Source of the DNA: Comamonadaceae bacterium PBBC1
GTDB taxonomy: Bacteria > Pseudomonadota > Gammaproteobacteria > Burkholderiales > Burkholderiaceae_C
Direction: 5' to 3'
Assembly: GCA_002256145.1 (NCBI GenBank)
Contig: NKIP01000014.1
Coordinates: 1-64,000 of the forward strand
Length of the DNA: 64,000 nt
Position 1 is the stretch's first letter. Each line of letters starts with the position of its first letter. Of this stretch, positions 8,467 to 15,700 are shown one piece after another. The position numbers and the translations under genes were made by a program. The notes under the pieces are model-generated. The model searched no databases and had not been told where the DNA came from. It saw only the letters and a program-made list of their open reading frames with translations.

Positions 8467-9461
8467 ACACGATGACTTGGCCCGAACTCATGCCTTGGGC
8501 AGTGCTCATGGTCACCTTTGTGTTGGTGGTGGGCGCCGTGGTGCTGCTGGCCAGTTGGTGGCGGCGGCAATTTGGCGCGGAAAGCCGGGCGCAGCGCCAA
8601 CGCCTGGCCGCTTTTGTGCGCAACAACGCCGTGGGCGGTGGTGACGATTTGCTGCTCAAAACCACCGGCGGTAACCCCAACAGCGCCTGGTTGGCCCCAT
8701 TGCAACAACTGCCGGGTTACGAACGCCTGGCCGACTTGCTCATGCGCACGCAGTCCACCCAATCGCCTTTGGGGTTTTTGGGGCTGGTGCTGGTCTTGTG
8801 GCTGGGGGGGCTGTTGCTGACCCTGGTGCTGTTCAAGTTGTCACTGCAGGCGTGTGTGCTGGTGGCTTTTGGGCTGGCTGCGCTGCCGTGGTTGTTTCAT
8901 TTGCGCAAAGACCAGCGGCAGCGGCGCAAGTTTGAAGAGCTTTTCCCCGAAGCGCTGGACTATTTGTCACGCGCCTTGCGGGCCGGGCAGGGTTTGTCGT
9001 CGGGCTTGAGCATGGTGGGCCAGGAGTTTGCCGACCCGATTGGGCGCGAATTTAAAAAAACCGTGGACGAGATCAATTTTGGTTTGCCCTTTGCAGATGC
9101 ACTGGCCAACATGGGGCATCGCGTCAAAAGCCCCGACCTCGACTTTTTTGTGGTGGCCATCGTGATCCAGCGCGAGACGGGTGGCAACCTGGCCGAGTTG
9201 CTGGGGGGCTTGGCACAAACCGTGCGCGAGCGCATCAAGCTGGCCGGCAAGATCCGCATCATCTCGGCCGAAGGGCGGTTTTCTGGGGTGGTGTTGGGGG
9301 CCTTGCCTTTTATTTTGGGCGGCACACTCACGCTGCTCAACCCCAAGTACATGGACAGTCTGTGGGGCACGCCCGAGGGCCTGCGCATCGTTAGCATCGG
9401 CTTGTTCATGATGCTGCTGGGTGGCCTGTGGCTGTGGAAAATCGTGCAAGTCAAGGTCTGA
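8463..9461 (+). CDS. tadB: Tad platform protein TadB
   Basis: The 332-aa inner-membrane protein belongs to the T2SSF/GspF family; TadB and TadC together form the platform on which CpaF acts. It has an N-terminal helix (VLMVTFVLVVGAVVLLASWW), a central pair of helices and two C-terminal helices. The F-domain core is the FPEALDYLSRALRAGQGLSSGLSMV segment, followed by DFFVVAIVIQRETGGNLAELL. The start overlaps the cpaF stop by 4 bp (ATGA). Confidence 0.93.
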   Translation: MNTMTWPELMPWAVLMVTFVLVVGAVVLLASWWRRQFGAESRAQRQRLAAFVRNNAVGGGDDLLLKTTGGNPNSAWLAPLQQLPGYERLADLLMRTQSTQSPLGFLGLVLVLWLGGLLLTLVLFKLSLQACVLVAFGLAALPWLFHLRKDQRQRRKFEELFPEALDYLSRALRAGQGLSSGLSMVGQEFADPIGREFKKTVDEINFGLPFADALANMGHRVKSPDLDFFVVAIVIQRETGGNLAELLGGLAQTVRERIKLAGKIRIISAEGRFSGVVLGALPFILGGTLTLLNPKYMDSLWGTPEGLRIVSIGLFMMLLGGLWLWKIVQVKV

Positions 9462-9465
9462 AGCC

Positions 9466-10407
9466 ATGCCCCAGTTGAACCCCACCCTGCTTTTGGTTTT
9501 GCTGTGCGCTCTGGTGTTTGCCGCCGTGGTCATGGCTGTGTTTGCCCTTAACCGTTATTGGGAGCAACGCCAACAACAAAGTCGCTTCAAAGACCTGGTG
9601 GGCGTGGTTCACACGCCCACCGCGCTGCCCACAGCGGCTGCGCCCAAAGCCTCGCGCTGGATGGATTCGCTGTACAAGTTGTCACTGCCCGCCGAGGGCT
9701 GGGGCGAGTCGCAAATCAGGCTCAAGTTTTTGCGAGCCGGTTTTCGGCAAAGCGACGCGCCGCGCATTTACTACGTCATCAAAAGCCTGCTGGTGCTGGT
9801 GGTGCCGGTGCTGGTGTGGCTGGGCTTGTGGTTGTTCAAGCCCGCTTGGCCCAGCAGCCAAATGGCCCTGGTCACCTTGCTGACCGCCGCTGCGGGCTAC
9901 TACGGGCCCGATGTGTTTTTGCAGTGGCGCACCCAAACCCGGCGCGACACCCTGCAACGCGGCCTGCCCGACTTGGTGGACTTGCTGGTGGTGGCGCTCG
10001 AATCGGGCATGGGGCTGGATGCCGCCATCACGCGGGTGTCCAAAGAACTGGCCCGCAGCCATGCCTTGCTGGCCGAAGAGTTTTACCTGGCCGGCCTGGA
10101 AGTGCGGGCCGGGGCAGGGCGCATGACGGCCCTCAAAAACCTGGCCTTGCGCATGAATCTGGACGACCTCAATGGCTTGGTCACGATGCTCAACCAGTCT
10201 GAGCGCTTTGGCACCAGCTTGGGTGAAGCGCTGCGGGTGCAGTCCGAGGTGATGCGTCTCAAACGCGGACAACGTGCCGAAGAAATCGCCGCCAAAATTC
10301 CGGTCAAGATGCTGTTTCCGCTCATCTTCTTCATCTTCCCCTCCATCATGGTGGTGCTGATTGGCCCGGGGTGGATGCAAATCTCGGCCGCTTTGGGATT
10401 CAAATGA
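9466..10407 (+). CDS. tadC: Tad platform protein TadC
   Basis: This is the second GspF-like platform protein (313 aa). The ATG at 9466 follows the tadB stop by 4 bp and places a hydrophobic helix at the N-terminus (LLLVLLCALVFAAVVMAVFAL). The F-domain reads GLPDLVDLLVVALESGMGLDAAI, and NQSERFGTSLGEALRVQSEVMRLKRGQRAEEIA is the typical TadC block. The C-terminal helix is IPVKMLFPLIFFIFPSIMVV. A longer in-frame extension back to 9421 would lie inside tadB and add no recognisable sequence. Confidence 0.93.
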   Translation: MPQLNPTLLLVLLCALVFAAVVMAVFALNRYWEQRQQQSRFKDLVGVVHTPTALPTAAAPKASRWMDSLYKLSLPAEGWGESQIRLKFLRAGFRQSDAPRIYYVIKSLLVLVVPVLVWLGLWLFKPAWPSSQMALVTLLTAAAGYYGPDVFLQWRTQTRRDTLQRGLPDLVDLLVVALESGMGLDAAITRVSKELARSHALLAEEFYLAGLEVRAGAGRMTALKNLALRMNLDDLNGLVTMLNQSERFGTSLGEALRVQSEVMRLKRGQRAEEIAAKIPVKMLFPLIFFIFPSIMVVLIGPGWMQISAALGFK

Positions 10408-11129
10408 ACACAGAACTGGTGACGAGCATGTGGGCCATCGGCTTGGGGGCAGTGGCCGGTTGGCTGTCGTGTGTGCTGGTGCTTTGGCTGCCGCAAAACA
10501 TCCTGAATGAAGAAGCGCAATGGCTGGCCGAGATGCAAGGCAGCGACTGGCAAGCCACACAGCCCCACGGCCTGCGAGCTTGTGCGGCGCACGCCATGGC
10601 CCAGCGGGGGCGCTGCCTGCTGTGGGTGCTGGGGGGCGTGGCCTTGGCCTTGGCCCTGTCATGGGGCATGGGGGCCTCTTGGCGCACCGCTTTGTGGGGC
10701 ATGTGGCTGTGGGCCTTGCTCACGTCCGCTGCCATCGACAACAACACCCAACTGCTGCCCGACGCCTTGACCCAGCCTCTGCTGTGGTTGGGCTTGCTGA
10801 TTCAAACCGTGCAGAGTTTGAGCACCATCGGTTTGGAAAATGCCTTGTGGGGTGCTGTGACGGGTTACATGATTTTGTGGGTCATGGACCAGCTGTACAA
10901 GCGCTGGCGCGGCATCAGCGGCGTAGGGCAGGGCGACATGAAACTCCTGGCCGCCGTAGGGGCCTGGCTGGGGCCACAAGCCACCCCCAACGTGCTTCTG
11001 ATCGCCGCCTTGGCCTCGCTGCTCAGCCAAGGCCTCATGCGCCTGATGAAACCCCAATCCACCCCAGCCGAATTTGCCTTCGGCCCCTGGATTGCATTGG
11101 CCGCCATCGGCTACTGGCTCTGGCACTGA
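10404..11129 (+). CDS. tadV: Prepilin peptidase, A24 family (TadV/CpaA-like)
   Basis: This membrane aspartic peptidase should cut the Flp, TadE and TadF leaders. The 241-aa product is polytopic. The two catalytic aspartates of the A24 family are seen in TSAAIDNNTQLLPD (about residue 112) and in the GxGD motif GVGQGDMKLLAAVGAWLG (about residue 175). The N-terminus (GWLSCVLVLWLPQNIL) recalls the start of PilD-type enzymes, but the four-cysteine methyltransferase region is absent. The ATG at 10404 overlaps the tadC stop. It is the last gene of the tad operon, and a REP cluster follows. Confidence 0.88.
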   Translation: MNTELVTSMWAIGLGAVAGWLSCVLVLWLPQNILNEEAQWLAEMQGSDWQATQPHGLRACAAHAMAQRGRCLLWVLGGVALALALSWGMGASWRTALWGMWLWALLTSAAIDNNTQLLPDALTQPLLWLGLLIQTVQSLSTIGLENALWGAVTGYMILWVMDQLYKRWRGISGVGQGDMKLLAAVGAWLGPQATPNVLLIAALASLLSQGLMRLMKPQSTPAEFAFGPWIALAAIGYWLWH

Positions 11130-11146
11130 CCCCCCACTTGGTAAAC

Positions 11147-11340
11147 CATCGCCCACAGGGGTGGGCTCCTACAAAAATGCAGCTGCCACGTAGGTTTGGC
11201 TTCTACAAAAATGCAGCTCACATATAGGAGCTAGCCCTGCTAGCGATAAACCTTTGCGCCCCACCACCGTCGCCATCGCCAGCAGGGCTGGCTCCTACAA
11301 AAATGCATCTCCCACGTTGGTTTGGCTCCTACAAAAAACA
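11147..11340. repeat. REP-type repeat cluster after the tad operon
   Basis: The 350-bp gap between the tad operon and the converging minus-strand gene contains several REP-like units. The clearest pair (11225-11297) has inward-facing arms GGAGCTAGCCCTGCTAGCGA and TCGCCAGCAGGGCTGGCTCC, separated by about 30 bp. Half units (…GGCTCCTACAAAAATGC…) occur at about 11151-11180, 11195-11216 and 11320-11336. At 11151-11166 GCCCAC/GTGGGC makes a small hairpin. The run GGCTCCTACAAAAATGC is the uninterrupted form of the group II intron target at 25732/26579. Such elements are spread by REP-associated transposases elsewhere in genomes; none is encoded here. Confidence 0.8.
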
Positions 11341-11419
11341 GATATTGTGGACCGTGACCATTTCCCGTTGGGCGGGTTCTGGCAAATCTGGTGTCTGGTC
11401 CCAATGAGCCATGTGGACG

Positions 11420-11452
11420 AAAAAAAAGCAGTGCGCTTTGAGGCGCACTGCT
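11420..11452 (-). terminator. Rho-independent terminator of the cadherin-like gene
   Basis: Read on the minus strand, AGCAGTGCGC and GCGCACTGCT (11443-11452 and 11427-11436) form a 10-bp perfect stem with a 6-base loop. It is followed directly by a run of seven to eight T residues (the A-run at 11420-11427). It lies about 28 bp after the stop of the minus-strand gene ending at 11480. Confidence 0.88.
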
Positions 11453-11479
11453 TTGGCGGTTGAAACCGGTGAAGGTGAA

Positions 11480-14062
11480 TTAAACCGGCAGAACTGCGGT
11501 CACTTTGTAGTCGGTGAAGTCAAAGTTCACAAAGTGAGCGACTTGATCTTGAACACCTTCGTTGAAATACCAAATGTCGGAATTGCAACCATCGGTGGTG
11601 ATCAGGTAGGTATTGTCAGCAGGTGGTGTTTCCAGGTAGGCCAACAAATCAGCCACATCGATTTTGTCAATCAAGCTGGAAACAGCGTCTTCTTCAAAGG
11701 TAATCGTGAAACCATCCAATTGAATGACTGAATCTTTATCAAAATTCACAACCGTGTCAAACTGATCAGGAGCTCCAAATGCATCCACATCACCCAAAAC
11801 GACTGTAGCGACAACAGGGTGAACGTCCGAATCACCATAACTGGCGTGTTCGCCAATGAACAACAAGTCGCTGCCTTCGCCACCGATCAGGGTGTCACCC
11901 AAACCGTTGCTGAAGATCAAGTCGTTGTCCTCCAAACCATTGAGCACTTCGCCTGCACCGTCATCACTGGCCAACAGGTCGCGGCACACAGTGGCTGTCA
12001 AATCGCCAGTCTCTGTGTCACGGTCTGTGGTCAGGTGGTAGTAACCGGACTCGTTATTTTGACCATCGTTCAGAATGTAGCCCGCAAAAGACATGTCTTG
12101 TCCAAATTGAACATATTCGACTTTGGTGTCAGTGCCTGCATACTGGTCGACCACGGTGACTTCCAGTTTGCCTTCCATATCGGAATCCATCACCACGTGA
12201 AGGTTGTTCACTTCGGTTCGCAGGTCGCTTTCTGTAGGCGTTACAGCCAGCACTTCACGGTGGAAGTCAAGTTTGGTGAACTCGGTGATACCCATGTCCA
12301 GGTTCAACTTGTCGATCTGGCGAATAGGTGTTTCGGCTTCATCAACAGACTTTGCACCAATGGTTCTGTACTCATCAATGGTGATGGATGACTTGTCAAT
12401 CGAAGTCGTCAAAGAGAAATCTAAATAGATGTCAAAGCCGCTCTTGATCGAATTGACCGAATAATCAGAGTCCATATTGCTGGAATCCAATGTCGGAATG
12501 GTCCGGTCAATGGTCACTGTTACCGCGGCGCTCACCATTTCGGTGTCGGTGACCACGATGGAGACGGTGTCGTCCACGCAGAACAGGGCTGGGTTTTCTT
12601 GATCGATGCCGGTGGCGGTGATCTGACCGGTTTCGGCGTTGATGTGGTAGCGGCCATCGGCCGATGTTTGCGACAAACGGCGGCCATCAATGGTCTGGAC
12701 TGACAGGTCGTCCAAGCGGTCGTTTTCACCCAATTCAAAATAGAAGAAGGTGTTATGGCCGTCTTGATCGGTGTTGTCCCAATTGAGTTCAGCAGTACCT
12801 TGGTCTGGTGCGGCATTGACATCAAAAGTGATTTTTGCGTCTTCGTCTTCACCCAAAATGCGTTCGAGCATGGGGTCGTGGTTTTTGTCGATCACCACTG
12901 ACACGGCCTCGCTCACCAGCTCGGTGTCGGTGACCACGACCAAAAGCGTTTGCTCAACCAGTTGTGGGTTGTTGGCTTCAGTCGGGTCGTTGCGTGTGAT
13001 GAGACCGGTTTCCTGGTCAATGTTGAAGCGCCCGTCTGCTGAAGTCAAAGACAAGCGTTTGCCATCGATGACGATGACGTTGGCGTCATCGAATCGTTCG
13101 CCTTCATTGAGTTGAAAGTAATAGTGGGTGGGGTTATTGTCCGAGTCTCCGGGTACCCACTCAGGATTGGTCGTTTGGCCATCGTTGTCGCCATTGACGC
13201 CCAGAATCAATGTCACTGGGCCATCAGGGTTCAAGTCGCTCGACAACGTGGGTGCGTGGTTCTTTTCAATCACCACAGACACGGCAGCGCTGACCAAAGC
13301 GGTGTCGGTGACCACCACCTCAAGGGTTTGCTCTTCGTACTGGGGGGTGTCGATCAAGCGAGTGATCAAGCCAGTGGCTTTGTCAATGCCAAAACGGCCA
13401 TCACCAGAGATCAAGGACAAACGCTTGCCATCGAGCAACAGCACGTTGGCATCACTCAGACGCTCACCGTCTTTCAGTTGAAAGTAAAAATGGGTGGGGT
13501 TCTTGTCAGGGTCAGCAGCCACCCAGTTTGGGTTAGTGGTTGTGTTTTCCTTGTCGCCCACAATCTCAATGGTCAACCTGACAGCGTCTGTTTTGTCAAT
13601 GTTGTGCGCCAAGGTTGGGCGGTTGTTGACTTCGCCACCCGATGGCACCAAAGCCACTGCAGGCAAAAACACCAAAGGAGACACCAAAGGCAATGCTGCA
13701 GCGGCACCTGCTGCGCCTGCTGCACCCGCCGCACCCGCCGCACCACCTGCTGCGCCGCCTGCTGCACCACCGGCGCCGCCAGTGATGGCTTCAGGCAACA
13801 CAGCGCCTGCTTGTGCCATGACCCACTCCGGTGAGTCGATCACCGTGCCGTCGCTGTTGATGAATTCTTCTTCGCCGGGCTTGAGCATCTTGCGACCCTT
13901 GCTGCTGGGCAGGGCCTTTTGAAAGTCAAGCAAAGCTTGCAAATCGGCACCGGACAATTCGGCGAATGTATTGGTAGCCTGTGCAACAACCAGGCGAACG
14001 GTTTTGGGTGCGCTCATGCCTTGGGCAGGCACTGCAACAGCGGGGGTCATGGGTTTTGTCAT
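11480..14062 (-). CDS. Large repetitive cadherin-like, probably secreted protein
   Basis: This is an 860-aa protein with no classical signal peptide. After a ~95-residue N-terminal part comes a Gly/Ala repeat (GGAAGGAAGGAAG type). Three tandem repeats of 105-125 residues follow, each with FYF-L-GERLDDANV, DGKRLSL-S-DGRF-ID--TGLIT and LVVVTDTELVS-AVSVVI. These look like cadherin-type beta-sandwich repeats in which DGRF..D..TG.I is the A-type motif. A long unique region and one RTX-like motif (GDTLIGGEGSDLLFIG) lie before the C-terminus. The neighbouring T1SS genes and the RTX-like tail suggest type I secretion as an extracellular or adhesin protein. Acidic composition fits calcium binding. The exact substrate and role cannot be seen. 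Confidence 0.75.
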   Translation of the reverse strand: MTKPMTPAVAVPAQGMSAPKTVRLVVAQATNTFAELSGADLQALLDFQKALPSSKGRKMLKPGEEEFINSDGTVIDSPEWVMAQAGAVLPEAITGGAGGAAGGAAGGAAGAAGAAGAAGAAAALPLVSPLVFLPAVALVPSGGEVNNRPTLAHNIDKTDAVRLTIEIVGDKENTTTNPNWVAADPDKNPTHFYFQLKDGERLSDANVLLLDGKRLSLISGDGRFGIDKATGLITRLIDTPQYEEQTLEVVVTDTALVSAAVSVVIEKNHAPTLSSDLNPDGPVTLILGVNGDNDGQTTNPEWVPGDSDNNPTHYYFQLNEGERFDDANVIVIDGKRLSLTSADGRFNIDQETGLITRNDPTEANNPQLVEQTLLVVVTDTELVSEAVSVVIDKNHDPMLERILGEDEDAKITFDVNAAPDQGTAELNWDNTDQDGHNTFFYFELGENDRLDDLSVQTIDGRRLSQTSADGRYHINAETGQITATGIDQENPALFCVDDTVSIVVTDTEMVSAAVTVTIDRTIPTLDSSNMDSDYSVNSIKSGFDIYLDFSLTTSIDKSSITIDEYRTIGAKSVDEAETPIRQIDKLNLDMGITEFTKLDFHREVLAVTPTESDLRTEVNNLHVVMDSDMEGKLEVTVVDQYAGTDTKVEYVQFGQDMSFAGYILNDGQNNESGYYHLTTDRDTETGDLTATVCRDLLASDDGAGEVLNGLEDNDLIFSNGLGDTLIGGEGSDLLFIGEHASYGDSDVHPVVATVVLGDVDAFGAPDQFDTVVNFDKDSVIQLDGFTITFEEDAVSSLIDKIDVADLLAYLETPPADNTYLITTDGCNSDIWYFNEGVQDQVAHFVNFDFTDYKVTAVLPV

Positions 14063-14113
14063 GGATTTGGTTTTATGGGTTGAGTGGAGGGGTCAGCGGG
14101 GTGGTTGGGCGAA

Positions 14114-14419
14114 TCAGTTGGTGCGCACGCAGTAATAACCGCCGCCCACAAATGGCTGACCTTCCAGGTTTTCTGCCTTGGCGTGGTAGCCGCGCACTTC
14201 GTGCTTGTACTGCTCGGTGTTCAGGGTTTCGCAGACCTTTTGGCCGTTGTCTTGCAACTCGGCAGGCACTGGACCAAACGCACCAGGGTTGTCCCATGTG
14301 CGAACGTCGTTTTTGATGATGATGCGGGGGGCCACATCGGCTTGTTTGTCACCAATAGAAGGTGCTGCACAAGCGGCGAGCAATGCCAAAGGCAAGCAGA
14401 TAGCAAGGATTTTTTTCAT
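14114..14419 (-). CDS. Small predicted lipoprotein in the T1SS locus
   Basis: The product is 101 aa: MKKILAICLPLALLAAC is a lipoprotein signal with lipobox LAAC, and the mature protein starts at Cys17. The remainder contains two more cysteines (QKVCETL; YYCVRTN) and a YKHEVRGYHAK segment. I do not recognise the family. It lies between the HlyD-like gene and the repetitive protein gene on the same strand, so it may serve the secretion locus, but nothing in the sequence shows this directly. Confidence 0.65.
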   Translation of the reverse strand: MKKILAICLPLALLAACAAPSIGDKQADVAPRIIIKNDVRTWDNPGAFGPVPAELQDNGQKVCETLNTEQYKHEVRGYHAKAENLEGQPFVGGGYYCVRTN

Positions 14420-14452
14420 TTTTGATCTTTAGAGTGGTTGAAAATTAAAAAG

Positions 14453-14494
14453 TATATCAAAGACATTGAAATCATCAAGGTTTTTGATATTTTT
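14453..14494 (-). terminator. Possible weak terminator between hlyD-like and lipoprotein genes
   Basis: ATATCAAA and TTTGATAT form an 8-bp inverted repeat around an AT-rich loop, 17 bp after the stop of the HlyD-like gene. On the minus strand it is followed by a T-rich but broken run. It could end the TolC-ABC-HlyD transcript or be chance in AT-rich DNA. Confidence 0.3.
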
Positions 14495-14510
14495 TGTGAA
14501 TTAGTTATTT

Positions 14511-15698
14511 TTATCTCTCCCCCAGTGATTCGTTGAGTGTTTTGATCACCGGCTTGAGCAGGTATTTCAAAACGGTATTGCCCCCTGTTTTGATCTCAAT
14601 GGTGGCCGTCATGCCCGGTTGCAATTGCAGGTTTTCGTTGGGGCGGCGGTTAAAGCGTGGGGACTCGGTTTTGACCTGCACCCGGTAATAAGCTTGTTCA
14701 CCTTGCTTGATGTCTTCGTTCAGCGTGTCGGCGCTGATGTAAGTCAACTTGCCTTCCAGCGATCCATAAATCGTGTAGTCGTAGGCGTCGATCTTGATGA
14801 CCACGTCCTGGTTGGGTTTCAAAAACGCGACATCCGAAGGCTTGACCTTGGCTTCCACAATCAGCGCATCGTCCACAGGCACGATTTGCATCAATTCATC
14901 GCCAGGGCGCAGAACGCCACCGCGTGTGGTCACGCGCACATTTTTCACCGTGCCGTTCACAGGGGCCCGCAGCTCGGTGTTGTCGAGCAAGTTCTTGCGT
15001 TGAATCAAGGATTCTTTGGCACCGGCCAAGTCTTCCTCCATTTTGTTCAGCTCAGATTGGCTGTCTTGCTGGTACTTGTTGGTGCGGTTGGTGATCTGGC
15101 CTTCTTGTTCGGCCACCAAACGTTCCAGGCGCAGCACTTCGGCCATGCTCACGTCACCCGTTTTGAGCAAAGGCTTGGTCATGTCCAGTTCGCGTTGGGC
15201 CAGCACTTTCATGCGTTCAATGGCGCGAATTTCCTGATCCAGCCCTTCGCGTCGCTTGCGCAGCAAATCCATCTGGTTTTGCCTGAACTCGGGAAACAGC
15301 ATGGTTTCGGGTTTGAAAATCGGCTCACCCCCAAACACCTCCGAGCGCAAACGGGCCACCGTAGCGCTCAGACCAGCCACTTTGAATTCGGCTTCGCGGT
15401 AGCTGGCTTCGGCTTTGGTTTGGTCAAAGCGCACCAGCAGCTCACCCCGGTCGACTTCGGCACCTTCACGCACCAACAGTTTTTCAATCACGCCGCCATC
15501 GGGCGCTTGGATGATTTGTGTGCGGCTGCTGGGAATGATCTGACCCTGTGCGCGGGTGATTTGGTCAATATCGGCGTAGTAGGCCCAAGCCAAAAACAGG
15601 CCCACCACCATGATGCTGCCCCACACCCCCAAGCGCAGGGCGAAAGCGGATTCACCTTGCGGCTGGTTGTACGAGAGAATTTTTCTTTGACGGCTCAT
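14511..15698 (-). CDS. T1SS membrane-fusion protein, HlyD/LapC-like
   Basis: The periplasmic adaptor links the ABC exporter to the outer-membrane TolC-like channel (395 aa). One N-terminal membrane helix (VWGSIMVVGLFLAWAYYADID) is followed by the lipoyl half-motif RAQGQIIPSSRTQIIQAPDGG. A coiled-coil hairpin spans roughly residues 100-225 (LRKRREGLDQEIRAIERM … EDLAGAKESLIQRK). The HlyD signature then reads ELRAPVNGTVKNVRVTTRGGVLRPG, and the beta-barrel end contains LQPGMTATIEIKTG. It starts 2 bp after the ABC gene stop. The family match is clear. Confidence 0.92.
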   Translation of the reverse strand: MSRQRKILSYNQPQGESAFALRLGVWGSIMVVGLFLAWAYYADIDQITRAQGQIIPSSRTQIIQAPDGGVIEKLLVREGAEVDRGELLVRFDQTKAEASYREAEFKVAGLSATVARLRSEVFGGEPIFKPETMLFPEFRQNQMDLLRKRREGLDQEIRAIERMKVLAQRELDMTKPLLKTGDVSMAEVLRLERLVAEQEGQITNRTNKYQQDSQSELNKMEEDLAGAKESLIQRKNLLDNTELRAPVNGTVKNVRVTTRGGVLRPGDELMQIVPVDDALIVEAKVKPSDVAFLKPNQDVVIKIDAYDYTIYGSLEGKLTYISADTLNEDIKQGEQAYYRVQVKTESPRFNRRPNENLQLQPGMTATIEIKTGGNTVLKYLLKPVIKTLNESLGER

Positions 15699-15700
15699 AT

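Noticed and set aside
11151-11166. Terminator of the tad operon (GCCCAC/GTGGGC hairpin)
   Set aside because: No T-run follows; the hairpin is part of a REP unit. It may still protect or end the transcript but cannot be called an intrinsic terminator.
11480-14062. A LapA-type adhesin with a LapG cleavage site
   Set aside because: Ala-Ala pairs occur in the Gly/Ala tract, but no TAAG site and no lapG/lapD neighbours are seen, so the claim is not supported.
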